Both the position numbers and the translations under genes were made by a program. The notes under the pieces were generated by a model. The model saw only the letters and a program-made list of their open reading frames with translations, ran no database searches and was not told the origin of the DNA. DNA of 64,000 bases, taken from Seonamhaeicola aphaedonensis. GTDB lineage: Bacteria; Bacteroidota; Bacteroidia; Flavobacteriales; Flavobacteriaceae. The DNA lies in contig NZ_QRDX01000001.1 of the NCBI RefSeq assembly GCF_003386195.1, positions 62,001 to 126,000 on the forward strand. Direction: 5' to 3'. Below are positions 1-10,400 of this stretch, in pieces. The number at the start of each line of letters is the position of its first letter. Position 1 is the stretch's first letter.

Positions 1-1
1 C

Positions 2-718
2 ACCCTCATGGTTAAACCCGATGACGAACGCCTAAAATCGGAGTACATCCATTACGAATCACCCAAAGGTGGTGGCACTATAAAAGGTTTATTGTCTATG
101 CCCGATAACACGATGGGTAAATTACCTGGTATTGTAGTTGTACACGAAAACCGAGGGTTAAATCCGTACATTGAAGATGTAGGCAGACGCGCCGCTATTG
201 AAGGTTTTATAAGTCTTGCTCCTGATGCCTTAACACCGCTTGGTGGCTACCCTGGAAATGATGACGATGGCAGAACCATGCAACGCAAACGAGACCGAAA
301 TGAAATGCTAGAAGATTTTATTGCTGCATATAACTACTTAAAAAATCATAAAAACTGTGATGGTAATGTAGGGGTTGTTGGTTTTTGTTTTGGTGGTTGG
401 ATATCCAACATGATGGCGGTTAAAATACCAACCCTAAAAGCTGCAGTACCGTTTTATGGCGGACAACCAAGTGCAGAAGACACGGCCAAAATTAAAGCGC
501 CTTTACTTTTACAATATGCCGAATTAGATACCCGCGTTAATACGGGTTGGCTAGATTATGAAGTTGCCCTGAAAGCCAATAATATAGAATATACCGCCCA
601 TTTTTACCCTGAGGTAAACCATGGATTTCATAACAACAGTACCCCAAGATATGACGAGCCTGCAGCCAATTTAGCTTGGGAACGTACCATTGCTTTTTTT
701 AAGGAGAAGTTGAAATAA
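2..718 (+). CDS. Dienelactone hydrolase family protein (5' truncated)
   Basis: Alpha/beta hydrolase of the dienelactone hydrolase family. The reading frame is open to the left edge and the first visible Met is at base 8. Family members of this type in Flavobacteriaceae usually carry an extra N-terminal leader of some tens of residues, so the true start is probably outside the window. Counting from the visible Met, the catalytic triad is Cys127 in the nucleophile elbow GFCFGG, Asp174 in AELDTR and His205 in VNHGFHN. Cysteine as nucleophile is typical of the family. The substrate cannot be deduced. The gene ends about 110 bases before the next gene on the same strand, which has its own promoter. 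Confidence 0.85.
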   Translation, partial: TLMVKPDDERLKSEYIHYESPKGGGTIKGLLSMPDNTMGKLPGIVVVHENRGLNPYIEDVGRRAAIEGFISLAPDALTPLGGYPGNDDDGRTMQRKRDRNEMLEDFIAAYNYLKNHKNCDGNVGVVGFCFGGWISNMMAVKIPTLKAAVPFYGGQPSAEDTAKIKAPLLLQYAELDTRVNTGWLDYEVALKANNIEYTAHFYPEVNHGFHNNSTPRYDEPAANLAWERTIAFFKEKLK

Positions 719-733
719 ACATAACTACAGCTC

Positions 734-764
734 TTGATTTTGTAATAATTTTCATCTAATTTTG
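734..764 (+). promoter_or_regulatory. Bacteroidota-type promoter upstream of transglutaminase gene
   Basis: TTG at 734-736, a 20-base spacer and TAATTTTG at 757-764 fit the flavobacterial consensus TTG-N17-23-TAnnTTTG. Transcription would start near 771, about 60 bases before the ATG at 831. Confidence 0.5.
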
Positions 765-830
765 TTACTACAAACACGTACTCAATTTATTCCAATATTA
801 AAATAATGCATATCCTGAGTTAACACACAT

Positions 831-1766
831 ATGATAAAATCAAATTTATTCTTTTCATTTATAGTCTGTTTAATCACTACCAGTTATGCGCAGAATTATA
901 AAAAAGTGGACTCAATTGCTCTTTCATATCCAAGTAAATTTAGCACACCTGAGAAATTAGCTAAACGGATTTCGAAGGATTTTCAAAATGATTTTGAAAA
1001 ATTAAGAGCCTTATACACTTGGATTGCAAACAATGTGATTTACGACCCCGCAGAATCAGGTAAATTTCTTTATGAATATTCAAACAAAAGAGAGTTTGAA
1101 AGAAAAGAAGAAAAATTCAATAATAAACTTTCCAATCGAGTAATTTCAAAAAAGAAAGCTATTTGCCAAGGATATGCAACTCTATTTAAAAAAGTATGTG
1201 ATGAATTAAATATTAAATCAAAATATGTATCTGGTGCTTCAAAAACAGAAATAAAAGATATTGGGAAAAGATTTTTCTCAGACCATGCTTGGAATATCGT
1301 TTTGATTGATAACAAAGAATATTTGATAGATGTTACATGGGGGGCTGGCACATATTCAAATTACTTTCAGAAAAAATTAAACTATTTTTATTTTCTTACC
1401 GACCCAAAACTATTTATTAAAAAACATTATCCAGATTATTTCGAAAACGCAATCTTAAAAGAAAAAATAAAAGAAGAAGAATTTCTAAATGCACCTCTAG
1501 TCTATAATTATGATTATGAACTAATAAACCCTCAAACAGGTATAATTAAAATGCATGAATCCGATAAAGTACAGTTTGTGTTTTCAACAGAAAAACCTGT
1601 TACTTCTATTAATTACAGACTAAACAATGAAAACCATTCTATTACGAACTTCACTCAAGTAAATAATATGTTGAAATTTGATATAAACTTGTCTAAGTTT
1701 AACAGAGCAAAAGAGCTAATTCTCTTTTTTAATTATAAAACGGTTATTGGATTTAAAATAAAATAA
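831..1766 (+). CDS. Secreted transglutaminase-like domain protein
   Basis: A 311-residue protein with an N-terminal signal peptide (about residues 1-20, ending SYAQ). A transglutaminase/protease-like core covers roughly residues 40-180. The triad is visible: Cys112 in AICQGYA, His152 in DHAWN and Asp167 in LIDVTWG. The C-terminal 110 residues look like an all-beta domain and carry no motif I recognise. This core occurs in bacterial proteins that act as peptidases or cross-linking enzymes in the envelope; the substrate is unknown. Codon use looks even more AT-rich than in the genes on either side, which hints at acquisition but proves nothing. The gene appears to stand alone, with its own promoter. 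Confidence 0.8.
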   Translation: MIKSNLFFSFIVCLITTSYAQNYKKVDSIALSYPSKFSTPEKLAKRISKDFQNDFEKLRALYTWIANNVIYDPAESGKFLYEYSNKREFERKEEKFNNKLSNRVISKKKAICQGYATLFKKVCDELNIKSKYVSGASKTEIKDIGKRFFSDHAWNIVLIDNKEYLIDVTWGAGTYSNYFQKKLNYFYFLTDPKLFIKKHYPDYFENAILKEKIKEEEFLNAPLVYNYDYELINPQTGIIKMHESDKVQFVFSTEKPVTSINYRLNNENHSITNFTQVNNMLKFDINLSKFNRAKELILFFNYKTVIGFKIK

Positions 1767-1876
1767 ATGCGTGTGTGTACTAACACCGATAAAAATAATT
1801 GCTTCTGATTTTTTCTAAATTAGTTGCTAAACCACGCAAAATGCCATATACAAAACCGGTAAACAACTTACTAAAC

Positions 1877-3232
1877 CTATTCAATAAGTCCCTTTATAGC
1901 ATCAAAATCTAACCCGCCATAATTGCCAGAGCTCATAAGTAATAAGGCTTTATTATCAAAGTTTTGCGAAAACAGAAACGCTTTAAAATCGTCTGGGTTG
2001 GTATAAATAATTAAGTCGTCTCTTTGAAAAGCAGCTGCAATTTGTTCATGCGAAACCGCATCTAGTTTTTTTATCTCTACCGCATGTGGCGAATAAAACA
2101 CCACCGCCACATCGGCCGCATCTAAAGCACCTTTGTATTCTTTTAGAAACTCTGCATTTAAACTGCTATAGGTATGCAATTCTAAACAAGCCACCAAGGT
2201 TCTATTATTATACTGTTCTTTTACTGCTTTGGTAGTAGCTTCTACTTTACTAGGTGAGTGTGCAAAATCTTTATAAGCCACACTATTAGCACTTTCAGCA
2301 ATTTTTTCTAAGCGTTTACTAGCGCCTTTAAAGGTGGCAATAGCCTCATAAAAATCGTCTTCATCAATACCCATGTGCTGACAGATCCATTTAGCTCCCG
2401 CTAAATTGTTTAGGTTGTGTTTTCCAAAAACCTCAATAGGTAAAGGGCCTTCGGGTGTTTCTAACAATGTTTCTCCATCTTCAACGGTGTATTCTGGTGT
2501 TTTGTAAGGTATTTTTCTAATAGTATTCTCACTAGCTTCCACCACACTTTTTACCTCTGGGTCTTCTTCGTTGTAATTAATACTTCCACCACTAACAATA
2601 GAATCTACAAAAATGCGAAACTGCTCTACATAGTTGTCATAGGTTGGAAATACATTAATATGGTCCCAAGCAATACCGCTTAATAAGGCTATATTAGGTT
2701 TATAAAGATGGAATTTTGGACGTCTGTCTATTGGTGAGCTTAAGTACTCATCCCCTTCTAAAACGATGAAATCATTTTCTTCTGTGAGTTTTACCATCAC
2801 ATCAAAACCTTCCAACTGTGCGCCAACCATATAGTCTACATCCCTATCATGGTAATGCATGACATGGAGAATCATGGAAGTGATGGTGGTTTTACCATGG
2901 CTACCGCCAATAACTACACGGGTTTTATGTTTAGACTGCTCGTACAAAAACTCTGGATAGCTATAGATTTTCAATCCTAATTCTTGTGCTTTTAATAACT
3001 CAGGATTGTCTTCTTTAGCATGCATACCCAGAACAATAGCATCTAAATTTTTAGTGATTTTATCGGGGTACCAACCAAACGTTTCGGGCAATAATCCTTT
3101 GGCTTCTAACCTAGACTTTGAAGGCTCAAAAATGGTATCATCACTACCGGTTACTTGGTATCCTTTGTGGTGTAATGCTAAGGCTAAATTGTGCATAGCG
3201 GCACCACCTATGGCTATAAAATGTACATTCAT
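1877..3232 (-). CDS. mpl: UDP-N-acetylmuramate:L-alanyl-gamma-D-glutamyl-meso-diaminopimelate ligase
   Basis: Mur-ligase family enzyme of 451 residues, the usual length for Mpl. It joins the recycled tripeptide L-Ala-gamma-D-Glu-meso-DAP to UDP-MurNAc in the cytoplasm, using ATP, and so salvages murein. The N-terminus has the Rossmann motif HFIAIGGAAM (residues 4-13). The central ATP-binding loop GGSHGKTT lies at 109-116, followed by EGDEYLSS and the HNLNNLAGA segment typical of Mur ligases. The motif FAHSPSKVEAT in the C-terminal domain is characteristic of Mpl and separates it from MurC. It is transcribed alone, convergent with the transglutaminase gene. Confidence 0.93.
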   Translation of the reverse strand: MNVHFIAIGGAAMHNLALALHHKGYQVTGSDDTIFEPSKSRLEAKGLLPETFGWYPDKITKNLDAIVLGMHAKEDNPELLKAQELGLKIYSYPEFLYEQSKHKTRVVIGGSHGKTTITSMILHVMHYHDRDVDYMVGAQLEGFDVMVKLTEENDFIVLEGDEYLSSPIDRRPKFHLYKPNIALLSGIAWDHINVFPTYDNYVEQFRIFVDSIVSGGSINYNEEDPEVKSVVEASENTIRKIPYKTPEYTVEDGETLLETPEGPLPIEVFGKHNLNNLAGAKWICQHMGIDEDDFYEAIATFKGASKRLEKIAESANSVAYKDFAHSPSKVEATTKAVKEQYNNRTLVACLELHTYSSLNAEFLKEYKGALDAADVAVVFYSPHAVEIKKLDAVSHEQIAAAFQRDDLIIYTNPDDFKAFLFSQNFDNKALLLMSSGNYGGLDFDAIKGLIE

Positions 3233-3252
3233 TGTGTTGCTTTAGAACAAAT

Positions 3253-3279
3253 ATCAAATTCCAAAAATCAAATTCCAAA
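3253..3279. repeat. Two-copy tandem repeat in the mpl upstream gap
   Basis: The 13-base unit ATCAAATTCCAAA occurs at 3253-3265 and again at 3267-3279, with one base between. It is a simple A-rich direct repeat just upstream of mpl. No function can be assigned. Confidence 0.5.
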
Positions 3280-3304
3280 TTATTGTAATGAAGTTTTGCT
3301 TTAG

Positions 3305-3336
3305 GAGTTGCACTTCGACTGTGCTAAGTGTGACAC
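3305..3336. repeat. Degenerate REP-like intergenic palindrome
   Basis: This stretch contains CACTT (3311-3315) and AAGTG (3326-3330) as inverted arms around CGACTGTGCT. It resembles a short extragenic palindrome that I recall in many flavobacterial genomes (a core like CTTCGACTGCGCTCAGTG). Here it has drifted by a few bases. It lies between mpl and the TPR gene. Confidence 0.4.
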
Positions 3337-3354
3337 TGAATAAAGATAACCTAT

Positions 3355-4311
3355 TTATAGAGCCAATATTTTTGCTTTTTCTGCTTCAGCCTCTTTAAAA
3401 TCAATATTGGTAGCTAAGGCTTTATTAATCCACCTTAATGCCTCCTTTTTATCACGTTTATTTTTTCTTATTTGAGCTAATCTAAAATAAGCCCATTCAA
3501 TGGGCACACCATCTTTTACCGAATGGTTTTCTATGAACATTTTTAAACAACGTTCTCCTTTTTCTAATTGCACATTGTAATCTGCACACACTTTACCTAT
3601 TTGATAATGGAGGGTGTTTTTATTATGTTTTTCATAAGCTTGTTCAATGGTTTTTATAGCCTTATCTGGTTGCTGTTGGTTTTCATAAAAGTTGGTAAGC
3701 TTGTCAAAACAAGTAACTGAACCGCCAATACTTAATGCTTTTTTGTAAAATGCTTCAGCTTGTTCTGGTTCATCATCAAACTCGTGTATGTAACCTTTGG
3801 CTAAGTAGCCATCAACTTTTGATAACTGTTCCATTTCATCGGCGTATTCTAAAGCTTTACTTTTACTCCCTCCAATAATTCCGGGTAATTGCATGTACAA
3901 CTCTACCAACGCCCATCGCACATCAATATGCTCTGAGTCTAATGCTGCAGCTCTTAAAAAATGGGTTTTGGCATCACCTACTATGCTAATGGCTTTAAAC
4001 TTATTAACTATAAGTGCTTTCATTCCCATAGCACCTCCGTATTTGTAATGATAATTGGCATTATTTTGATCTGTTTCTACCAAGCGCTTATAAATTGCAA
4101 TGGCTTTATCCCACTTTTTTTGATATGCATAGGCATCGGCTAAAAATTCAAGTGCTTTTAAACTATTGGGTTGCTTTTCTATGTACTTGGTTAAAATATC
4201 TTCTGCTTTACTATACTGCTTTGTATCAATATAGGCCTCTGCATTTTCAAGATTAGATTGACTAAAAGTCAAAAGGGGCAGCATTAACAAAAAGTAGATA
4301 AATTTATTCAT
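3355..4311 (-). CDS. Secreted tetratricopeptide-repeat protein
   Basis: A 318-residue protein with a signal peptide (residues 1-17, ending LLTFSQS) and TPR-type helical repeats over most of its length. Examples are NAEAYIDTKQYSKAEDILTKY, LEFLADAYAYQKKWDKAIAIY and AEAFYKKALSIGG. TPR proteins serve as protein-interaction scaffolds, so this one probably acts in the periplasm or at the outer membrane. It is divergent from the alpha-2-macroglobulin gene, and the shared 149-base gap contains an inverted repeat. On its own strand a -7 box (TAACTTTG, 4338-4331) lies about 20 bases before the ATG. Function unknown. Confidence 0.75.
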   Translation of the reverse strand: MNKFIYFLLMLPLLTFSQSNLENAEAYIDTKQYSKAEDILTKYIEKQPNSLKALEFLADAYAYQKKWDKAIAIYKRLVETDQNNANYHYKYGGAMGMKALIVNKFKAISIVGDAKTHFLRAAALDSEHIDVRWALVELYMQLPGIIGGSKSKALEYADEMEQLSKVDGYLAKGYIHEFDDEPEQAEAFYKKALSIGGSVTCFDKLTNFYENQQQPDKAIKTIEQAYEKHNKNTLHYQIGKVCADYNVQLEKGERCLKMFIENHSVKDGVPIEWAYFRLAQIRKNKRDKKEALRWINKALATNIDFKEAEAEKAKILAL

Positions 4312-4359
4312 GAAAATTATGTCGGTAATACAAAGTTAAACATTACAAATATCTTTAAA

Positions 4360-4379
4360 ATTGAGTAACTTCACTCAAT
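4360..4379. promoter_or_regulatory. Perfect inverted repeat in a divergent intergenic region
   Basis: ATTGAGT (4360-4366), a 6-base spacer and ACTCAAT (4373-4379) form a perfect 7-base inverted repeat between the TPR gene and the alpha-2-macroglobulin gene. It lies just upstream of the TPR gene's -7 box. A regulator-binding site is a guess. Confidence 0.35.
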
Positions 4380-4460
4380 CATCATACCATTTTACTCATT
4401 CTGATTTTTATGGTATACCTTTTGAAAGTATTTTGGCTGTGAACTTTACGTTATAATCTG

Positions 4461-7400
4461 ATGAAAAACACAATACTCCTTTTATTTTTTACATTATTTA
4501 TAAATTTCTGTTATACACAAACTAAAGATTATAAAGATTTATGGCAGATTGTAGAGCGTCATGAAATTGAAGGTTTACCAAAATCTGCATTAAAAACAGT
4601 TGAGGATATTTTGACGAAAGCTCAAAAAGACCAAAACGAGCCACAGCTTATAAAAGCTATGATTTTTAAGAGCAAATTTGCATTGGTTTTAGAGGAAGAG
4701 GCTCAACTAAATGTTATAAATAATTTTAAAACCCAAATTGAGGAAAGTGTCTTCCCAACCAAAAACATTTTAGAGAATATGCTAGCGCAATTATATTGGC
4801 AATATTTTCAACAAAATAGGTGGAAAATCTATAACAGAACCAAAACAACTGATAAAATTGACCCCATTGATTTTAGAACTTGGGATTTGGAGACCCTGTT
4901 TAATGAAATTCATGTAAGTTTTCAAAATTCATTGCAAAATGGCCTTATGCTTCAGCTTGAACCTTTAAGTAAATATGACGCCATTTTAAACACCCAAAAA
5001 GACTCTAAAATTTACAGACCAACGTTGTTTGATTTCTTAAACCACAACGCTCTTGAGTTTTACCAGACCAATGAAACCCAAATTACAAAGCCAGCTTATA
5101 AATTTGAAATTGACAACCCAGAATTTTTAGGTGATGCACAAACCTTTTCTTCCTTGAAAATAGAATCTAAAGACACAACATCCTTACAATTACATGCTTT
5201 AAAAATCTATCAAGACTTAATTCAGTTTCATTTAAAAGACGAATCTCCCAAAGCCTTAACTAATGTTAATATTGAACGCTTAAGGTTTGTAAACCAACAT
5301 GCCACTTTTAAAGATGCAGAAGCGATACTATTAAAAGCCTTTAAAACTGAAAGTGACCATCATAAAAATCATGAAGTTTCTGCGCTTTACGATTTTGAAA
5401 TTGCTTCTATACTTCAACAACAAAGCAAAAATTACAATCCAACTACTAAAAAAGAGTTTCGTTGGAAAGCTAAAGAAGCTGTTGAACTTTGTAATAAAGT
5501 CATCAGCAAATTTCCAGACAGTAAAGGGGCTGAAAAATGTAAAATTTTAAAAGAGCAAATTGAGCAAAAGTCACTAAACATTAGCACAGAAAGCTTTTTA
5601 CCCACTCAAAAACATGCGCGGGTTTTAGTAAGCTATAAAAATTTAGACACGCTTATATTTAAGGCTTACAGATTAAATGAAAGTCAATTTGAAAAAATCA
5701 ATAAAACTTACCGACAAGAAGAAAAGTGGGCGTTAATAAGTAACTTAAATGTCGATAAAACTTGGGAAAGCAAACTGAGAAATGAAAGCGATTACCATAC
5801 ACACTCCACCGAAGTTTTAATACCGAAACTCAACAATGGCAGATATCTCATTGTAGCTTCCACAGCAGAAAACGAGGAAGATTTTTATGCCTCTGCACAT
5901 ATTCAAGTTACCAATATAGCATTGGCTGATATTGAAAATGACACCCATCAAATTTTTCAATTAATTAATAGAAATAATGGTGCTCCCATAGTTAATGCCT
6001 CTGTTGAGATATCTTATAACATTAGATATTCTAATACGAAAAAAATAAGAATTGAAACTTCTGATAGTAATGGAAATGTTATAATTCCAAAAGATGAAAC
6101 CTATTATAGAAACATGGCCCTAAAAGTAAAAGCAAACAATGAAACGGCATATTTTGGAAACTACTGGATGGGAAATCGACAAGAACCCGATGACATTGAA
6201 ACGCATTACCAGGCCTTCATTTTTACCGATAGAAGTATTTACCGCCCCGGGCAAACGGTCTATTTTAAAGCCATTGCTATTCAGACCCAAAAAGGCATAT
6301 CTAAAGTCATTCCTAACGAACTTTTTTATGTTGACGTTTTTGATTCTAATGATGAAGAGGTTGCAGAACTTGAATTTACCACCAATGAATTTGGATCTAT
6401 TTCGGGAGAATTCATTTTGCCTAACAATGGCCTCAACGGAAAATATTACATAGAGTTGTGGTCTGATTCAGATAAGATAGACATTGATATGGAACACAGT
6501 TTCTCTGTTGAGGAATATAAACGCCCCAAGTTTGAAACTAAGTTTAAACCTATCACAGAAACCTTTAAAATAAATGACTCGGTTACTACTACAGGAACAG
6601 CCTTAGCATATGCTGGTAGTAACATCACCAATGCGAAAGTAGTTTATAGGGTACATAGAAAAGTACAATATCCAAGGTGGTACTTTTGGTATCGCCCCAG
6701 GTTTAATAGTGAACCTCAAGAAATAACGCATGGAGAAACCACCACCGATGATAAAGGAGAATTTGAAATCACATTTAAAGCCCAACCAGACCAAAGCGTT
6801 GACAAAAACAGTTTGCCCGTTTTTAAATATGAAGTTACCGCTGATGTTACTGATATAAACGGTGAAACCCGAAGTGCGACAACAGTCATTAATGTGGGGT
6901 ATCATGCCCTTAACGCTCGTATTGATATTGATGATAAACTAGATAAATCTAAAAAGGACCACAGCATTACCATTGACACCAAAAATTTAAATGGTGAGTT
7001 TGTTCCAGCCGCAGGCACTATTAAAGTATACAAATTAAAGGCTCCAAATCGTGTTTTGAGAAAACGATTATGGGCAGCACCAGATTATCAAGAATTTTCG
7101 GAGGAAGCATTTAAAAACCTTTTCCCTCATGATGCCTACACGAATGAAGACAACCCTGAAAATTGGGAAAAAGGTGACGTTGTTTTTGAAAAGCTTTTCG
7201 ATACTAACATATCTAAAACCATTGAATTAGATAAGATTAAAAAGTGGTTATCGGGTCAATACCTCATGGTGTTGGAAAGCAAAGATAAATTTGGTCAAAC
7301 GGTAAAAGACCAAGCCAAAATAACCCTTTTCAGTGATGATGATAAATCTTTAGCAGACAATCAAATCTTTGGTATTAGTTCAAACAAATTAAATTATGAG

Positions 7401-10400
7401 GTTGGTGAAACGGCCTATGTAACGATTGCTTCTGCTGCCGAAAATATTTCGGTTACCGTTACTGTTGAAAAGGACAAAAAGATTATTCAAACAGAGATTA
7501 TTCAGCTTAATAACAATAAAAAAGTGATTAGCATTCCCGTAACCGATAAGGACGTTGGAGGCTTTGTGGTTCACTACAGCACATCTGTTTTTAATAGTTT
7601 CCTTTCTGGAACTCACCCCATTGCTGTGCCATATCCAGAAACAGAATTAACTATTGAGACCAAAACTTTTAGAGACCGCTTACAACCAGGAACTGATGAA
7701 ACTTGGAGCTTCAATATTGAAGGCCCTAAAGGGGATAAGGTTAGTGCAGAACTTTTAGCAAGTATGTATGATGCCTCTTTAGACCAATTTAAACCACATG
7801 CGTGGGATTTTAACCCCATACATAGGGGAACTTATTATTCGTCATATAGAATTGATAGTAATCAAAGTTTTGGCACTAGAACATTTACCATTCATAATTC
7901 AAATAAGAACAGACCTAGCTATACAACACAATACTATGATGAATTTAATTGGTTTGGATTTTCTATGAGATTTAACAAATGGCTGTATGATAATTATATT
8001 GAAAATCTACGAATTAAAAGGTCGAAGGAATTTCATGAAAACATAAAAGAAGGCTTTATCTCCGGAACTATTAGAGACAAAGATGGGCTACCACTACCAG
8101 GTGCTACTGTTATGGTAAAAGGCACAACCAATGGCACCACTACAGACTTTGACGGAAACTTTTCAATTAAAGCAAGTAACAATGATGAACTTGTAATTAG
8201 TTATGTGGGGTTTGAGACTCAGGGTGTAATTGTTGACAGAAAACGACTGAATATTTCACTATTTGAAGACAACGCCCAGTTAGATGAAGTTGTAGTAGTA
8301 GGTTATGGCACAGTGAAAAAGGAAAGTGTAGTCGGTTCCATTTCAGCTGTTAAAGGCGAGAGTTTACAAGGTGCCATTCCTGGTGTAACTGCTATACAAG
8401 GTAGCGGTTTTATTGAGGCTGATGATAAACAAATTTTTATCCGTGGTCAAGCTTCATGGAATGATTCTAAAAAACCTTTAGTAATTGTAGATGGAAAAAT
8501 TATTGAAGGGGATTTTGATACCAATATGGCGGACATTCAATCTATTGATGTTTTAAAAGATATATCGGCCACCGCAATTTATGGCGCAAGAGGTGCTAAT
8601 GGTGTTATTCTTATTACAACAAAAAGCGGGTTGAATGCCTTAACACAGGTACAGGTTAGAAAAAATTTAAAAGAAACCGCTTTTTTCTTTCCTCATTTAA
8701 AAACCGATGAAAATGGCAACGTCAATTTTAGTTTCACCACTCCCGAAGCTTTAACACAGTGGAAATTACAACTATTGGCGCATACCAAAAATTTAGAAAG
8801 TGCTACCACTACTTTAAAAACGGTCACTCAAAAAGAGTTGATGGTCATCCCAAACGCACCACGATTTTTAAGAGAAGGCGACCAAATAACTATAAGTACC
8901 AAGATTGCTAATCTTACAGAAAATCAATTACATGGGCAATCACTATTAGTTTTAACCGATGCCATTACTGGGAAAAAAGTAGATAGTATTCTCGGTAACA
9001 CATCAAACCTTAAAACATTTTCTATAAACGCTAAAGGAAATACCAGTGTTTCATGGAATGTATCAATTCCCAATGGTATTCAAGCTATTCAATACAAAGT
9101 TATTGCCAAAACTGAAGACTTTAGTGATGGCGAACAAAATGCGCTCCCGGTATTATCGAATAGAATGTTGGTTACAGAAACACTACCCATGTGGATTAAA
9201 AGTAATGAAACCCGGACCTTTACTTTAGATAAATTGAAAAATGTGTATTCAACAACGCTTAAACATCATAAACTAACTTTAGAAATGACATCGAATCCGG
9301 CGTGGTATGCTGTTCAAGCGTTGCCATACTTAATGGAATATCCGTACCAATGTAACGAGCAAACGTTTTCTAGATATTACACCAATGCCCTAGCAAGCCA
9401 TATCGTAAATTCAAATCCACGAATTCAAGAGGTATTTAACCAATGGAAATCTCAGGAGGCTCTAATGAGTAATCTTGAAAAAAATGAGGAATTAAAATCT
9501 ATCATCATTCAAGAGACACCTTGGTTACGCGATGCGCAAAGCGAAACCAAACAAAAGAAACGTATGGCGCTCTTATTTGATTTGAATAAAATGAATAATG
9601 AATTACAATTGGCACTAGATAAACTTGAAAATAATCAACTTTCATCAGGCGCTTGGGCTTGGTTCAAGGGAGGCCATGAAAATAGATGGATTACCCAACA
9701 TATTATAACTGGTTTTGGTCATTTAAAGCATTTGAATGTAACTCAAAATGGCGCTCATGAATATTTAACAAAAAGAGCCCTGAACTATTTAGATGAACAA
9801 TTTATAAAAGAATATAAAGACCTGCGTAAATATGATGCTAAAAGAGATTTGAGTAAAGACCATCTAAGCTACATGCAATTGCATTATTTATACATGCGAA
9901 GTTTCTTCCCAGAGATTGAAAAGTCTCAGGAAGTTGAAGAGATTAGCAAGTATTATTTATCTCAAATTCAACAATATTGGTTAAAACGCTCGCTGTATGC
10001 CAAAGGCCTCATGGCTTTGGTATGTCATAGAAATGATGATGCTAAAACAGCTGCTAAAATTTTAAAATCATTAAAGGAGAGCAGTATTACCAATGAAGAA
10101 TTGGGAATGTATTGGAAAGAAAACACCAACTCATGGTACTGGTATCAGGCACCTATTGAAACTCAAGCGTTAATTATTGAAGCTTTTTCTGAATCAGGTT
10201 CTGTTATTCAGAGCGAAGCGAAGAATCTAGAAACCATTGACAACCTCAAAATTTGGCTACTTAAAAACAAGCAAACCAACAAATGGAAAACAACCAAAGC
10301 AACCACAGAAGCCGTCTATGCTTTATTGCTTCAAGGGAGTGATTGGTTATCGGTAAGTGATATGGTTGATGTTGCTGTAGGGAATGAAAAAATAGAACCT

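Noticed and set aside
1070-1351. Open frame of 93 codons antisense to the transglutaminase gene
   Set aside because: The plus-strand frame has signal peptide, triad and promoter; the antisense frame has no recognisable feature.
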